Of a stretch of DNA of 64,000 nucleotides, positions 12,287-23,065 are shown piece after piece. A program made the translations under genes and the position numbers. Location of the stretch: NCBI RefSeq assembly GCF_050003625.1, contig NC_134398.1, positions 83,267,983-83,331,982 of the forward strand. Reading direction: 5' to 3'. Position 1 is the stretch's first letter, and each line of letters begins with the position of its first letter. Under the pieces are notes generated by a model that was not told where the DNA came from, did not search any database, and worked only from the letters and a program-made list of their open reading frames with translations. The DNA is from Haematobia irritans (lineage: Eukaryota > Arthropoda > Insecta > Diptera > Muscidae).

Positions 12287-12353
12287 AAAATTTTTGAAAA
12301 ACTAACTATTCTCTTTCATTGATAGGCTAAGAAGTTTCCGAACCGCCCTCGTA

Positions 12354-12618
12354 ACATATAATTCGAATCATTTCTCAAATCAAACTCAAAGATTTCAAAA
12401 TGTTTAAACCTGAGGGCTTCTGAAAAATATCAGTCATTCATTCATTAGCAGTCAAATGCAGACAGTTTTACCATGGCTTAAAACTGGAGATTTCTACAAA
12501 CAATCACATGTAAAAATTTCCAATGACACGAAAAACGATAAAACTCTTCAAAATGTACACACAAAACACCATCAAAATAACTACAAAATACAAACATTTA
12601 GCAAATTCTATTTCTACA
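12354..12618. other. Spacer between mariner and element C
   Basis: AT-rich unique-looking DNA with no ORF, repeat or RNA gene that I can recognise. It is the only part of the left 15 kb not clearly assigned to a mobile element. Confidence 0.4.
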
Positions 12619-12620
12619 TA

Positions 12621-15076
12621 CACTGAAAAAACAGTGAACCCTTTCCCATTGCAAAATGAACTAAACTGTAGTAATATTGACTATGATTTAGCCCTTAAGA
12701 TTTTTTTCAACTTGTCTAGTTTATACTTTTCTTAATTTTTAGTTCATCTATAACATTGTAGTTTAGTTCATTTTTACAACACCATAAGATTTATATACCC
12801 CTACAAAGTTAAAAAGTCAGTATTATTTTGGTTTACTTGCTTATTTTGTGGGAAACCCGATAATAAAAATTGGTTAACAGTCTCTTTAAAATGTCGACGA
12901 CTAAACTATTTTTAAATCAATTATTCCACAGTACAGAGAAATTAAATAATTAAAGGAACAACAAACCGTTTTACTATTATGAAAATTTTCATACATTCAA
13001 ATTAAATTTTCTTTAAGCAAAACTACTTTATTATAAAACCTTATGATGAAAGTTCTTAATACAATGTTTTTTGTTAATAAAAATTATGACCACGTGGAAC
13101 AGAGAGTAGTTCATTTGAACTCGCTGTTTGGACATTTTGACTTTCATTTTAGCTTGTAACTTACCATATTTAGGGGCATTTTATCAAATGGTGTAAGGAA
13201 TTCAACTTTTCTTTGGAAAACGTATCTCATAAAATTTATACCTGAAACAATTAGAGAAATCACAGTGTCAAAATAACGCCACGTAATTTCATTTTCGATT
13301 TAAAATGCATTTTAGTCTATTGGGAAATGGCAAATTTAAGTTATACTAATTCGACCGTTTTATGAATTTTTGTTTTATACTACTTAAAACCAAATTGATT
13401 CACTTTCACTTTTTCGCTCACGATGAAAATTATAGCGTCTTGAAATCAGCCGTAGTCAAACTGACGAAGGATGACGCTAATGTACAAAAAATAAGGATGA
13501 CTGTCCAGGGTTAAAAGAAAGTTAAAGAATCCTTACCAATTCACTATTAAATTACAGGCAAAGGAGTACTAAAAATTTGTCAAAATTTTTAAGGGGTTAT
13601 TCTGAAATTAAATATTTGTTTTTACATTAAAAATATTACGTTGGTTTCCAAAAAATTTGATTAAAGAAATACTAAAATAAGGTATTAAAAACCTGTAATT
13701 TTGATGATAAAAAGATCACAAAAACGTAAATATTCTAGTTGAAATAAAGCCAATTTTTAAAACAAAACTTACCAATTCTCTATTTTTTAAATTTGTTCGA
13801 ATCCATCTGGAGTTGCTCTGAAATTAAATATTGTTTTTACAACAAAAAAAACATTAAACTGGTTTCCAAAAAACTTAATTAACAAATAATAATATACATA
13901 AAAAATATTCTTTTTAAAAGAAAGTCATATTAAAAAAATACATACCAATTTATGAATAAACTATACGCTGAGATATAACAAAAATTTTCCAAATTCATCT
14001 GGAATTGAATATTAATTTTTTACATAGAATAATAAAAATTTCAATACACTTTCAATTTCAACATATTTTCCTAAATATTCTTAATAACTTTTGTTCTAAA
14101 CTACCGTTAAAATATTAATAACTTTCATTTAAAAGGTTTAATAAACAAACACCAATATATGTCTCAAAAATCCAAAATATTCCATGCCTTTATATTCCTT
14201 TGTTGCATACCTGCTTAAAAGATGCAACAGCCCACGCCAACGCCAACTATACAACTGAAACATGCCAAACAAAACCAAGCAAAGCCAAAACATTCCTACA
14301 ACAACAAAAACACATGTGCCTTTATTGAAAACAACACCTCATCCAGCCAAATAAACCATCCGCGAATAACAAACACACACACAAACCACTAAATGAACAA
14401 AAATAAAAACAACCCCACGCTCATATATACACAACTAAACTCAAGTACCATCATCTTTACATTAATCACATTCCACTATGCCGATAAAGATCTCTGTACT
14501 ATGCATTAGTTCATCGCATCTGCTGACAATTTAATCTAAGAATAATATTCGTAAAGGCACACCAGTTTATGAACGATGAACGTTTAACTTAAAATTTGCA
14601 AAATTTTCATGAAATGTTATCTACCATTTTTGACGAAAATGTCTATAAATTTAATTACATGTGAACTAAAAATATTTCATTGGGTAATTTTTTACAAACA
14701 ATTATTAACTATAGGAATTGTTAGTAAGAAATTGCTATCCACTTTCAAGTTCATTTTTCGTAAAAAAATATTTTCTCATACAAAAAAATCCTTTAATAAA
14801 TTGCATTTATTATTTAGAAAATACTTTACATTTCACAAATAGTTTTATAGCATGACAAACGAAATTTTAACTACCAGTTAAGAAATTTTTTAAGGAAATT
14901 TTCATCGTATTTGGTAGGTCATGAACTAAACGATTGCTACTTAGAATTTGTAAAATTTCCTTTCGAGTAGTTAATTTTCGTTGAAGATACGAAAAATTAA
15001 CTAAAATTCTGGAAAATTCTTGTAATAAATTATTGTAAAAATCTTCTTAAATTTACGAGACACTTTTTTTTCTGTG
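12621..15076 (+). mobile_element. TIR element family C, complete copy
   Basis: Ends CACTGAAAAAACAGTG at 12621 and CACTTTTTTTTCTGTG ending at 15076 are imperfect inverse complements; TA flanks at 12619-12620 and 15077-15078. About 2.46 kb. The first half mirrors 1328-3155. No transposase is recognised. Between 13540 and 14010 it holds, in inverse, the same series of donor-like modules as the other copy. A stretch near 13262-13520 is absent from the other copy and may be a separate insertion. Confidence 0.8.
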
Positions 15077-15078
15077 TA

Positions 15079-15223
15079 AAAGGCTGAGATATGTCGTCGA
15101 GTTTTTTTTTGGACATATGTTATAAACACATATGGCAAAATAGAATACTTATATCGGTCTATTTTTGGAACACTACATCTTAAAATTACAATTGGAATAC
15201 TGTTAAAAAGAGATTTAGGTACA
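15079..15223. other. Spacer
   Basis: Short AT-rich DNA between element C and the hAT remnant. No feature recognised. Confidence 0.3.
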
Positions 15224-15231
15224 CCTGGAGT

Positions 15232-16628
15232 TAGGCTTGCCAGACGTACTGGTTTGGTTTAGCCAGTACACGTACTGGTTTTTCAAATGTTGATAACAGT
15301 ACAAAAATGTACTGGTTTTTGCGTTTTGTACTGTTTTTTGTACTTTTTTTCAGCATTAGATTTGGAACAATTTTTAGCAAAAGGAACGTAAGTTTTAATT
15401 CCTCTATCTTGGTGCATTTTCGATTCAACTTATGTATGTATTTAGGTATTATTGTGAAGTAAAAGCGGCCAACATTGGTATCGGCCCTAAATCGAAAGTC
15501 AACTGATACTTTTAGTCATTCGTTTTCCATTTCTATTGATCGATTACACCAGAGTTTGTCGCGACAAATTTTTCATAAAATCATTCTCAATACGAGAAAA
15601 CATTTAATCGTGTGTATATGGCTACAAATTCTCAATTGCGAATGGAGGCTTAACAGATATTAAACGACACATGAAATCGGCAAGACATAAAAAGAATATT
15701 GAGAACAGTCAATTAATATCAGTTAGCAACTTCCCACCAAAAAAATGGAAGTGCTTCTAAAGGCACAACATCAAAAGCACTTCCCAAAATGTTCTCCGAA
15801 ATATGTTCTTTATTTTAACTACTATCGAAGTTCTTTTTGTTCAATTTTTTTGTAACTCCCTTTTTTCATTTTATTGAAAGGAAATTTTAACTTTTTTGTT
15901 TCCAATATGTTAAAAACAGAGTAAAGAATAATAAAATGGTACAAATTATTAACATTTTGTCGAAAAAGGAATACTAAATCCATTCTAGAAAAATTGTAAA
16001 TTTTTGGAAATATTTGATGTCAAACGTTTCAGACAAGCAGAACATATATTTAAAAATCATAAAAAATTATACAAATTATTTATTTGGCAAATTATTGGAA
16101 ATATTTGACAAAATTATAGTGTTGCTAATTCAGTGCAACGGCATTTGAAATTGTGGACGTCCGTCCTATGACAAGCCTGTGTTAAATTCATCTCTTCTGC
16201 GCCAATTTTGCACCACTTCCGGATCCAAAAAGAACATTTTCACTACTTTTTTGGCGACACTTTTTTTGCTGGGTTTATTAAAGCCGACTTTCAGTGACTC
16301 AATCAAAACATCTGTTGTGGCAGAAGCTGCCTTTGCCTTTCACACCGTGATGCATAGCCACAGTTACCAAACCGGAGATTGCACAGGAAGTCGTGAAACA
16401 AATGTTTACAGATTCAAAAGTGACCTCCGATTTCACGCGGAAAAACAAAACTGGCCACAATCGTTCGAAAAATTCATTTAATTTTATTCATTTAATGTTT
16501 ATTGTTGAAATGTTTATGTTTTTGTGTTTTTATGGCTAAAATGAAAATGTACTGTTTTTTTGCAAATGTACTGTTTTTTTTTTTTCTTCAATGTACTGGT
16601 TTTGCCAATTTGAAATCTGACAAGCCTA
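15232..16628 (+). mobile_element. hAT element remnant with transposase fragments
   Basis: Inverted ends TAGGCTTGCCAGA (15232) and TCTGACAAGCCTA (ending 16628), with 8-bp flanks CCTGGAGT (15224-15231) and CCTGGACT (16629-16636), a near-perfect hAT-size duplication. Inside, 15620-15710 reads GGLTDIKRHMKSARHKK, the end of a BED-type zinc finger. 16310-16380 reads VVAEAAFAFHTVMHSHSYQ, a block found after the finger in hAT transposases. The rest of the transposase is deleted or unreadable, so the element is dead. Confidence 0.8.
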
Positions 16629-16735
16629 CCTGGACTCGACTCCGGAGTCGGAGTCGAGGCTAATAAGAAATGCTGGAGTCGGAGCCGGAGTCGAGCAAAA
16701 TTGACTCGACTCCACAGCCCTGCTAGTCACATTAT
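16629..16735. repeat. GGAGTC-rich simple sequence, possible hAT MITE remnant
   Basis: Repeats of GACTCCGGAGTCGGAGTCGAG type ending in CGACTCCACAGCCCTG. Such CAGGGCTGTGGAGTCG ends are common on short hAT elements in animals, but no partner end or duplication is seen here. Confidence 0.4.
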
Positions 16736-16736
16736 T

Positions 16737-16874
16737 AAATTCCGCCCGTATAATTTTTTGTGCTTCACTGATGCTTTTGTGAGTAACAACGATGTCGGTG
16801 TCGTCACTAGCATATATTATATATAACAAAGGTCCTAGCTTTGATCCCTGTGGAACACCATGTTCTGAAAACAT
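16737..16874 (-). pseudogene. LINE reverse transcriptase fragment
   Basis: Minus-strand reading gives GVPQGSKLGPLLYIIYA followed directly by SDDTDIVV and a short helix-like stretch. This is the PQG and (Y/A)DD neighbourhood of a non-LTR reverse transcriptase with the intervening segment shortened. Fragment only; family not resolved. It differs from the L1-type LINE. Confidence 0.7.
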
Positions 16875-17082
16875 ACTTTCACTAATTTTATTGCTTTATG
16901 TGCACATTAGTATTGGCCACTGAAACCAAAACGCCAGAAAATCGGATAAAAATTGTTGAAATGGCAACAGTTTAAAAAATGAAATATTTACATTTGTATA
17001 TACACGCAGAGAAGAAACATGATTGCCACGATCATATTCGAAGATCAAAATAATATGAAAGGAGCTATTTTTGCGGCGACCA

Positions 17083-17598
17083 CACTCAAAAAAAAGTGAA
17101 CTCTCTATTTCACTAAAGCCAATTTAACTTTATTTTAGTTCATGGAATTATTATGTTTGGAGAAAGTTTCCTTTACTCTAATAATTTTTTTTGTACGTTA
17201 GTTAAATTGACTAAAACCGAGGAAAAAAATATACTCAAATGAAGCATAAAGATTAACTAAATTTGTGTCTTCCACAAAATAGTTCAGAATTTCTTTAAAT
17301 TTGTAAATTTTACCAAAAATGCGTCCATCATGAACTTCGTATGTCACTAAAGACATTCTTGCAATTGTGAACTCCAAATTTTTCCTTCAAACTACAAAAT
17401 TTTCTTTAACAAGTGAAAAAACTTAGTTATGTCTAATAAATTTTCTTGAATTCGTCGAAAAATATTTACTTATTTTTATGACATCGGCGTGATGCCAACG
17501 TTTGTAATACTGTTTAGTTAAAATTTTCTACAAATATTTAAAATTTTCTAAAATAAACCGAAAGTTTTCTTCCTGGTGGGTTCACTGTTTTTTCAGTG
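17083..17598 (+). mobile_element. 516-bp MITE, copy 2
   Basis: Same length, ends and body as copy 1 (1369-1884). The flanks are CA at 17081-17082 and CA at 17599-17600, so this copy used CA rather than TA as duplicated target. Confidence 0.9.
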
Positions 17599-17600
17599 CA

Positions 17601-17774
17601 TGTAACATTTTTACCTGCAACAATGTTGGCTCAGTGAACATAGTTCTAAGAAAAATATAAATGTTCTCATCTAAAATGTTATTATATTGATAAAAAGTAG
17701 AATTTGGTTTGAATTAAAAGACAATGGTCATGATCTAAAATATTATGGTATTCCTCAAAAATGTTTTTCTCCCA
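17601..17774. other. Spacer with short repeated motif
   Basis: AT-rich. Contains ATTAAAAGACAATGGTCATGA near 17707, of which a close relative occurs at 30385 next to the 5' LTR, so it probably belongs to an unnamed repeat. No gene. Confidence 0.3.
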
Positions 17775-19209
17775 CACCCAGAAAAAAGTGCCTTCGAAAC
17801 TAAAGGAAAAAATTTTCATCAATATAGTTTATCCATTTTATTTCCATTAAGGTAAATTTTTGTGAAAAATAATAAAATTTACTCGTTTCAGTAAAAAAAT
17901 CCTAAACTGTAAGCAGTTAGGAATAGTTCATTAACTAGAATAAGGCATGGAATTTTACTCATACTATTTTCTTCGCTGGGTATAAGAATTTACTACTGAA
18001 AAAGAAAATTTTATTCACTGATAACAAAGCATTCGTAAAAATAAACAAAAACCGAACTAAAACCAAGTTTCTTAAAAATTAGTAAAATTTCTTATAAAAT
18101 GATAATTGCGACTTCCTTTATAATAGAAAGTTTTTCATACATACGAACAACACTTGGCATAGAAAAATATTTTAGTTCATTCGTACTAAGAAGTATGCAA
18201 TCCTTTCAAAACTTAAGGAAACACACTTGTTAGAATATAGGAAATTTTCCTAAATTTCTATTGTCTATCTGTAATCGATACCTGTCATCGTAATCGATGT
18301 GTTTGCGCGTGGGTGTAATCGATATATTTGCGCGTCGGTTGTTTTTTTAGTTGGAATCGCGTTGTTTTGGTATACGGAGAGATTGTTAAAAAATAATATG
18401 GTAAAATAATATAATAAATAACAAATAAAATATATAAAATATTTGTTATTTTAAATTAGTGAGAAAAATTTTCGTTTTTTTAAATAAATCTATCAATGTT
18501 CGTGATAGTGTATAAAGAAAGAAAACACCAGCAGAATAACAACCCTTTCATTTGTCTTCATTTTGGAATCTTCAATTATCAGGTAATATTCAGTGACGCT
18601 AACCTTTTGCAACAAAAATGTTTTATGATTTTTTATATTTGTAGGTATTGAAATTGTAAAAGAAGCACAAAATCGTTAGGCAGCAACTTATTAAAAGTGA
18701 AAAGTACAAGAAGAAGAAAAAGTGCGTTTTACAGTTGATAATGTCACACGGAAATTGGAAATAGTGGAATAATAAACTAATATTTCAAAGAGATTCGATG
18801 CTGTTGATTCTTAATAAATATATTCAATATATTAATAAAACATGTCTTTTATTGAAGATAAAATTGCTTATAGAAATAAATAAAATTGTATTTAAAAACG
18901 AAGGTAAGCAGTTCTAATTATGAAGTAAAAGTTTTACCACAAATGTGTAAGATTTGTCGAAATGAACGAAAAAATTTCAATAAAATCATTCCATATATGA
19001 ATTCAAATTAGTTAATTTTTTTCATTCTGTAGTATAGTGGTATATAAATATAGGAAAATGTTAACTAATATATGGAATGCATTATTCCTAATTTCTACGA
19101 AAATCACATCGTTCAAACAAATAAAAATGTCTTTGGCGCTATACGAAGTTCAACTTTCTTCGCAATGAGTTCATTTTAACTTAAAGAAGGGGTCACTTTT
19201 TTCTGGGTG
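17775..19209 (+). mobile_element. TIR element family U, complete copy 2
   Basis: 1,435 bp, ends CACCCAGAAAAAAGTGCC and GGTCACTTTTTTCTGGGTG, with CA directly outside both ends (17773-17774 and 19210-19211). Nearly identical in sequence to copies 1 and 3. A weak intron-like pair (ATTATCAG/GTAATATT ... TTTGTAG) is present near 18578-18645, but no convincing ORF is. Non-autonomous. Confidence 0.9.
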
Positions 19210-19376
19210 CAGTTAAAAGAATATGGTCAACACCTTCAATTTTTATGATATAAATTAATAATAAATTCAAGTTCAGTGTTTTTTATTAGAATATTTTATT
19301 TACTTTCATTCACATTTTTATTACATAGAAATAGTTTTAATTAAACGTACTAATAAATAACCCAGAGGCAGTCTCC

Positions 19377-19645
19377 GCTTATGTTATTTCTCTATGAGAA
19401 TATTTTAGCTCGGCTGCTATAACTGGACTACCTGCTTCATTCAAATTTCCAATTCATCACAACATACTCCCTTTATGAATGAATTGTTGTTAGTGTTTTT
19501 GTTATTGTAATATTATATCAGTACATCGCATTGAAATTTATTACTTATTGAAATTCGCCACTTTAACACTCATCTGCTCTTACGCTTTTGGAGATAAAGC
19601 ATAGGCAGATAAATATCAATGGGAGAATCTTTCTAATTATTAACT
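19377..19645 (-). repeat. 3' LTR of the gypsy-like element
   Basis: Direct repeat of 30067-30357 with few differences; the other copy has an extra 25-bp partial duplication around ATATTATATCAGTACAT. Only the shared stretch is annotated; the true outer end may extend left of 19377. Confidence 0.85.
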
Positions 19646-19657
19646 ACTCCCCCTCTC
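19646..19657 (-). other. Polypurine tract
   Basis: Minus strand reads GAGAGGGGGAGT and abuts the start of the 3' LTR, the expected priming site for plus-strand DNA synthesis of an LTR element. Confidence 0.75.
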
Positions 19658-20054
19658 AATTTCAAGGCGTCTCGACTTGAGATTTGAGTTTTTTTTACAT
19701 TTTTCAAACGGTTTTTTTTTTCGGTTTACAATTGAATTAAACTTACTTTACCAGTTGTGATACATTTTTTGACATAAATACTGTTTCTTTTCAATAATCT
19801 TTATAATCAATAATCTTTCTTACTTTAATTTAGTAATTATCATTAAATCTATTTCTCGTTTTTTTTTTGTTCTCTTGTTCTCTTTTTTTAGAAGCTGTTT
19901 CAAACAATAGAATTTATAGGCGATTAGGAATCTAAATTGTAGTTTTTAGCTTTTTTACAAAGTAGTTTATAAAGTAGTGTTAATTTTTTTTTTATTTATT
20001 TATCTTATTTTTTAACACCGATAATTTTCATAAATGTTATTTAATAGTTATCAT

Positions 20055-21393
20055 TTAATTTTGCTTTTGATGTTTTGAACAATAAAATTGAGTTTCGATA
20101 ATGGCTACCTTACTTATATTGCCCTTATGAACTATTCTGTTATTAATCCTGACTGCCGATCCCAGATCTTCCTGAACAATTCTTTCCTCATAAATTCTAC
20201 TTAACTTGTTACCCAAACGTCTATTGACTTTTACAAACACCTTTTCACCTGGTTCGAAAGTTCTTTTAAATCGAGACTTATTATGAAAGTCCATATCCTT
20301 TTTTTGGTTTGCTAACAAAATATTTCTAATTTTGTTTCTAAAATCTTCAGAAGATATCTCCATGATATCGATCTGTCGATGACCAGTAGCAGAATGTATT
20401 GATCTATTATATTTCACAGTAGCCATGAGCACGACCTCAACAGTGTCAATTGTGCAAAATTCCTGGCAAATACATCTAGCTATTTCTGTCATTGTGCTAT
20501 GAAACCTTTCCACCTGTCCATTTGATGAGCTATGTAATGGAGGTACTGTAAATAATTCTCCTCCAAAATTGTTATTTATAAAAGTTTTCATTGTCTCCGA
20601 ATTAAGAGATTTCTCATTATCCACTACAATAGTCTTTACTCCCCTAAAAAGATTGAGAATTTCACACATGACAGGCCTTATATCAACAATGCTCCTTGAT
20701 TCGATGGGCTTTACAATTGCAAATTTCGAAAATTTATCTAAACAAGTTAAACAAATTTTTTATCAGTAGAGTAAATATCAATATGCAATATTTCCCCAGG
20801 ATATGAAGGAATCGGTGTTAAACCTATCTTAACCATTTTCGGGTGTCTATCGTATTTGGTATTGTGACAAATTTTACAATTTCGAGCAATATCTAATAGC
20901 CTCTTTTTCATATTCGGAAAATAATAATCCTTCAAAATCTGTTTGAAATTTTCGGTTGGTGACCTATGGGCCCTATTATGTTCGTTGTGCAAAATTTCTT
21001 CCTGGTAATCTGAATTAGTAACATCATTCACAAATTTCTCAGTATGGAAAATTTTAATAGAAGGAAAATCGTTTAAAGTTTTTTTTTTTGAATTTTTCCT
21101 AATGTGGGTAAATCGCAAAATAGTCAATTTCTTAAATTGGGGTCTATAACATCCTTGAGTACCATCCAGATATCTTGAATATCTTTGAAAGTAACGTAGT
21201 GTCGAATGCAGTTATCGAATAGTTTCTTAACCTGCACTATTCGTTCCGAGCCCTGTGTGGGGACTATTTGATTCCTAAAACAATTCACGGGATTTTGTAC
21301 TGATTTTATTACAGCTGTAAGTGACCTCTCGCTATGTATTGTTTCGGTAGCGTTACTGTCTACTGTCTTACCCATCTTCCCAATTTCCGAGTC
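20055..21393 (-). pseudogene. Gypsy-like integrase
   Basis: Minus strand. Zinc-binding region HNEHNRAHR ... CKICHNTKY, then the first catalytic Asp in LHIDIYS, the second in VVDNEKS and the Glu in GQVERFHS. A single-base frameshift near 20750 separates the first Asp from the rest. The C-terminal part (FEPGEKVFVKVNRRLG) resembles the usual integrase tail. The N-terminal side is cut at 21394-21395 (TA) by the U/D insertion; RNase H continues at 25533. Confidence 0.88.
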
Positions 21394-21397
21394 TACA

Positions 21398-23065
21398 CAC
21401 CCAGAAAAAAGTGCCTTCGAAACTAAAGGAAAAAATTTTCATCAATATAGTTTATCCATTTTATTTCCATTAAGGTAAATTTTTGTGAAAAATAATAAAA
21501 TGTACTCGTTTCAGTAAAAAAATCCTAAACTGTAAGCAGTTAGGAATAGTTCATTAACTAGAATAAGGCATGGAATTTTACTCATACTATTTTCTTCGCT
21601 GGGTATAAGAATTTACTACTGAAAAAGAAAATTTTATTCACCGATAACAAAGCATTCGTAAAAATAAACAAAAACCGAACTAAAACCAAGTTTCCTCAAA
21701 ATTAGTAAAATTTCTTATAAAATGATAATTGCGACTTCCTTTATAATAGAAAGTTTTTCATACATACGAACAACACTTGGCATAGAAAAATATTTTAGTT
21801 CATTCGTACTAAGAAGTATGCAATCCTTTCAAAACTTAAGGAAACACACTTGTTAGAATATAGGAAATTTTCCTAAATTTCTATTGTCTACCTGTAATCG
21901 ATACCTGTCATCGTAATCGATGTGTTTGCGCGTGGGTGTAATCGATATATTTGCGCGTCGGTTGTTTTTTAGTTGGAATCGCGTTGTTTTGGTATACGGA
22001 GAGATTGTTAAAAAATAATATGGTAAAATAATATAATAAATAACAAATAAAATATATAAAATATTTGTTATTTTAAATTAGTGAGAAAAATTTTCGTTCA
22101 TATTTTAGTTCATTCGTACTAAGAAGTATGCAATCCTTTCAAAACTTAAGGAAACACACTTGTTGGAATATAGGAAATTTTTTCTATTGTCTACCTGTAA
22201 TCGTAATCGATGTGTTTGCGCGTGGGTGTAATCGATATTTTTGCGCGTCGGTTGTTTTTTTAGTTGGAATCGCGTTGTTTCGGAGAGATTGTTAAAAAAA
22301 TAATATGGTAAAATAATATAATAAATAACAAATAAAATATATAAAATATTTGTTATTTTAAATTAGTGAGAAAAATTTTCGTTTTTTTAAATAAATCTAT
22401 CAATGTTCGTGATAGTGTATAAAGAAAGAAAACACCAGCAGAATAACAACCCTTTCATTTGTCTTCATTTTGGAATCTTCAATTATCAGGTAATATTCAG
22501 TGACGATAACCTTTTGCAACAAAAATGTTTTATGATTTTTTTTATATTTGTAGGTATTGAAATTGTAAAAGGGGACAAAATCGTTAGGCAGCAACTTATT
22601 AAAAGTGAAATTGGAAATAGTGGAATAATAAACTAATATTTCAAAGAGATTCGATGCTGTTGATTCTTAATAAATATATTCAATATATTAATAAAACATG
22701 CCTTTTATTGAAGATAAAATTGCTTATAGAAATAAATAAAATTGTATTTAAAAACGAAGGTAAGCAGTTCTAATTATGAAGTAAAAGTTTTACCACAAAT
22801 GTGTAAGATTTGTCGAAATGAATGAAAAAATTTCAATAAAATCATTCCATATATGAATTCAAATTAGTTAAATTTTTTCATTCTGTAGTATAGTGGTATA
22901 TAAATATAGGAAAATGTTAACTAATATATGGAATGCATTATTCCTAATTTCTACGAAAATCACATCGTTCAAACAAATAAAAATGTCTTTGGCGCTATAC
23001 GAAGTTCAACTCTCTTCACAATGAGTTTATTTTAACTTAAAGAAGGGATCACTTTTTTCTGGGTG
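21398..23065 (+). mobile_element. TIR element family U, copy 3 with internal duplication
   Basis: Ends CACCCAGAAAAAAGTGCC and CACTTTTTTCTGGGTG, flanked by CA on both sides (21396-21397 and 23066-23067). Longer than copy 2 because about 300 bp are present twice in tandem: the stretch from TTAGTTCATTCGTACTAAG occurs at about 21796 and again at 22104. The CA pair shows that it landed two bases inside the terminal repeat of element D. Confidence 0.9.

Larger units (their letters stand above)
3158..12351 (+). mobile_element. Mariner element, split by an 8-kb nested insertion
   Basis: About 30-bp inverted repeats: CGAGGGCAGTTCGGAAACTT at 3158 and its inverse ending at 12351 (one difference in that stretch). 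TA duplications at 3156-3157 and 12352-12353. The left TA is also the flank of the reversed C element, so the mariner landed on that element's own target duplication. Without the nested DNA the element is about 1.2 kb, typical for mariners. Transposase remnants lie at both sides of the insertion. Confidence 0.92.

Noticed and set aside
16179..16481. 100-codon ORF as an independent gene
   Set aside because: Its recognisable part is a hAT transposase block within the bounded hAT remnant.
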